NCBI GenBank assembly: GCA_037446075.1
Contig: JBBIJH010000138.1
Location: 1-7,320, forward strand
Source of the DNA: JBBIJH01 sp037446075
GTDB lineage: Bacteria; Bacteroidota; Ignavibacteria; UBA10030; JAHEZR01
Direction of reading: 5' to 3'
Length of the DNA stretch: 7,320 bases
In this document: in pieces, positions 6,150 to 7,320 of the stretch
Layout of the letters: each line of letters opens with the position of its first letter
Numbering within the stretch: the stretch's first letter is position 1
Notes under the pieces: model-generated
Databases searched by the model: none
Told to the model about the DNA's origin: nothing
The model's input: the letters and a program-made list of their open reading frames with translations, nothing else
Translations under genes and position numbers: made by a program

Positions 6150-6155
6150 TATATT
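6150..6155 (+). promoter_or_regulatory. Predicted -10 box (TATATT) of the secreted-protein operon
   Basis: The bases read TATATTG. A start 7 bases later is 6162 (an A), putting the palindrome centre at -41.5. The start would coincide with the first base of the AAAGAG/CTCTTT hairpin. Confidence 0.55.
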
Positions 6156-6161
6156 GCATCC

Positions 6162-6177
6162 AAAGAGAAGACTCTTT
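6162..6177 (+). promoter_or_regulatory. 5'-terminal hairpin of the leader
   Basis: AAAGAG-AAGA-CTCTTT is a perfect 6-bp stem with a 4-base loop, starting at the predicted first transcribed base. Hairpins at the extreme 5' end are known to protect messages from decay (as for ompA of E. coli); this role here is inference. Confidence 0.35.
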
Positions 6178-6181
6178 CAGG

Positions 6182-6292
6182 GTGAATAAGAAATTTGCTG
6201 CTGAACCTCATATAAAAGAAATGGATGAATACAATCGAAATCCAAGTGTTGGGAGGCTTTCACGTGAGGGATTCAGCCTCACTACCGTCTAG
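6182..6292 (+). CDS. Possible small leader ORF (36 codons)
   Basis: An open frame runs from GTG 6182 to TAG 6292 and would encode a hydrophilic peptide starting VNKKFAAEPH and ending REGFSLTTV. It lies wholly inside the predicted leader of the secreted-protein gene. An ATG at 6221 would give a 23-residue version. The ribosome site is poor: AGG touches the GTG directly, and only A-rich sequence precedes the ATG. The product has no signal peptide, membrane helix or recognised motif. It could be a translated leader peptide, a gene remnant or chance. Confidence 0.2.
   Translation: MNKKFAAEPHIKEMDEYNRNPSVGRLSREGFSLTTV
6253..6282 (+). promoter_or_regulatory. Two mutually exclusive hairpins in the leader
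   Basis: GAGGCT (6253-6258) pairs with AGCCTC (6275-6280), while GTGAGG (6264-6269) pairs with CCTCAC (6277-6282). Both need the same CCTC, so only one can form at a time. They lie over the end of the possible leader ORF. This is an attenuator-like layout in miniature, but both stems are only 6 bp and no T-run follows. Confidence 0.25.
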
Positions 6293-6373
6293 AGGATCGA
6301 AGAACCAAACAGCGACTCACCGTCTCAACTAACTAAATCACTCATTCATCACATACTATAAGGAGCAATGACA

Positions 6374-6760
6374 ATGAAAGCGTTCTTTTCATTCTCGCTC
6401 ATCTTCATTCTGAGCCTGGCGATTATGATATCCGTTTCTGCTCAGGTAAAGAAGGCGATGAAAGAAGTCACGGTCACTGGTGAAATCATCGATACGAAGT
6501 GCTACCTGACCGGGATGATGGGAGGCCGAGGCGAAGACCACAAGCAATGCGCGATCGATTGCATCAAAGGAGGATTACCAGTCGGTATAGTCGAGAACAA
6601 AACGAACAAGGTTTATGTGGTCGTTCCGAAGGCTGGTACAAAAGGGGCAAACGAAGAACTCGTCCAGTACGCGGCCCAAACCGTGAGGCTCACTGGCACG
6701 GTGGTTGAAAAAGGCGGTGAGAAGTTGCTTGTCTATTCCAAGGTCGAAGAAGCCAAGTAA
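6374..6760 (+). CDS. Secreted small protein with three cysteines
   Basis: From ATG 6374 the product is 128 residues. A typical signal peptide (1-23) ends in SVSA before Gln24, so the mature protein is periplasmic or exported. The mature part starts with a strand EVTVTGEIIDTKCYL (Cys43) and continues through a Gly-rich stretch to His56-x-x-Cys59-x3-Cys63 and GLPVGIVENKTNKVYVVVP. It ends VRLTGTVVEKGGEKLLVYSKVE. The pattern of short strands around VTG and LTGTV suggests a small OB-like barrel. The Cys/His set could bind a metal or form a disulfide. I recognise the type as an uncharacterised secreted family, but know no function. AAGGAG (6360-6365) is 8 bases from this ATG and only 2 from the ATG at 6368, so 6374 is preferred. 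It is the first gene after the palindrome promoter. Confidence 0.85.
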   Translation: MKAFFSFSLIFILSLAIMISVSAQVKKAMKEVTVTGEIIDTKCYLTGMMGGRGEDHKQCAIDCIKGGLPVGIVENKTNKVYVVVPKAGTKGANEELVQYAAQTVRLTGTVVEKGGEKLLVYSKVEEAK

Positions 6761-6812
6761 GACGAACCCAACCATTCCTTGGCAGATTCCGGGCGAAATT
6801 TGGGGAGGAAAC

Positions 6813-7320
6813 ATGAAAGCACGACATTTCTTTTTCACTCTGGCCTTTCTTTCGCTTGGTGCCCTTGCAGCCGGGAAAGAGGGAAAGATCACAGGGGTGA
6901 TTTCCGGCGCGCACTGTGGTGTCAATGCAATGGCTTGCGCCACAACCCACGATCTCCGGCGGGCGGAACTGCCGGGCATCTATACTGAGGACAATAAATT
7001 CTACTTCGTTGCCAACGTGCCGCAGGCGTTCCTCGCTCAGTGGCCCTTGAGCAAGGTAACGGCTGAGGGAACCGTTTATGAGGAAGATCGAGCTGTCGTT
7101 GCGAACAAGATCTCAATCAAGGAAGGGCAGAAATGGCGCACGGTTTTCGCAGAGGGCACGATTATCGATGAGAAGGGACACACAGAGAAAGTGTCAAGCG
7201 CCGTAGAAATTCGTGGGAAGTGGTACTGTGCGAACTGCGCTGCGATGCATAAGAAAGAATCCAAGAAGTGCTCAGGAGAAGGACAGGGGAGGGTTTCGGG
7301 AATTGGCTGTGGGGTGGGAT
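6813..7320 (+). CDS. Secreted cysteine-rich protein, related to its neighbour (cut by right edge)
   Basis: The frame is open from ATG 6813 to the right edge (169 codons, no stop). GGAGG at 6804-6808 supports the start. A signal peptide (about 1-20, ending GALAA) is followed by a first domain (about 21-103) that parallels the upstream protein: KITGVISGAHC (Cys35), Cys42-x3-His46, ELPGIYTEDNKFYFVANVP and KVTAEGTVYEEDRAVVANKIS. A second part (about 111-169) begins FAEGTIIDEKGH and has KWYCANCAAMHKKESKKC with Cys139, Cys142, Cys153 and later Cys166; the CxxC and the later cysteines could form a metal site. The gene lies 52 bases after the three-cysteine gene on the same strand with no terminator between, so they are probably one operon. 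The function is not known. Confidence 0.85.
   Translation, partial: MKARHFFFTLAFLSLGALAAGKEGKITGVISGAHCGVNAMACATTHDLRRAELPGIYTEDNKFYFVANVPQAFLAQWPLSKVTAEGTVYEEDRAVVANKISIKEGQKWRTVFAEGTIIDEKGHTEKVSSAVEIRGKWYCANCAAMHKKESKKCSGEGQGRVSGIGCGVG

Larger units (their letters stand above)
6011..6373 (+). other. 360-base intergenic region with a promoter and a long structured leader
   Basis: After the kinase stop come the complementary segments (to 6079), then the Crp-type palindrome (6113-6128), a TATATT box (6150-6155), a predicted start at 6162, and a leader of about 210 bases before the secreted-protein gene. The leader holds a hairpin at its very 5' end, a possible 36-codon ORF (6182-6292), and two competing hairpins (6253-6282). 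An unstructured A/C/T-rich stretch (about 6300-6358) then leads to the ribosome site. I see no known riboswitch or RNA family here. Confidence 0.6.

Overview
The window holds ordinary bacterial chromosome of moderate GC content, with eight confident protein genes, clear Shine-Dalgarno sites (AGGAGG/AAGGAG type), and no sign of RNA genes, transposons, CRISPR arrays or tRNA-linked insertions. The type of outer-membrane barrel, the Crp-family regulator with an R-Q-T-V-T-T recognition helix, and the TATCTTT-like promoter elements suggest a Bacteroidota/Ignavibacteria/Chlorobi-type organism. That is an impression from family resemblance, not a proof. Both edges cut genes.

Layout. On the minus strand, reading leftwards from 2418, lie an outer-membrane beta-barrel protein, a DUF3179 lipoprotein, and the start of a membrane-anchored protein cut by the left edge; the spacing fits one operon. 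Divergent from it, on the plus strand, is a Crp/Fnr-family regulator (2520-3212). Then come a thioredoxin (3332-3676) and, one base after it, a fusion of a small CxxC thioredoxin-like domain with a four-helix membrane domain (3678-4400). An orphan sensor histidine kinase whose extracytoplasmic sensor carries a c-type heme motif follows (4526-6010). After a 360-base non-coding stretch come two secreted cysteine-containing small proteins (6374-6760 and 6813 to the right edge) that look like divergent relatives of each other.

The most notable result is regulatory. Three 16-bp palindromes of the form TGTC-N8-GAC(A/G) lie in three intergenic regions: before the barrel operon, before the thioredoxin operon, and before the secreted-protein pair. 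In each case exactly 21 bases separate the palindrome from a TATCTT or TATATT -10 box on the strand leading to the genes. If transcription starts 7 bases after the box, each palindrome is centred at -41.5, the classic class II activator position of Crp/Fnr proteins. The regulator encoded here has Gln in place of the usual Glu of the recognition helix, as CooA does, and CooA is known to bind TGTCA-N6-(T/C)GACA-type sites. I therefore infer that this regulator activates all three transcription units and that they form one local regulon.

Working together (inference): the regulon would link an outer-membrane protein, DUF3179 and membrane-anchored proteins, cytoplasmic and membrane-tethered thiol-disulfide proteins, and periplasmic cysteine proteins. 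A heme-sensing kinase sits in the middle but has no palindrome of its own. A role in periplasmic redox, respiration or metal handling is plausible; the signal sensed is not visible.
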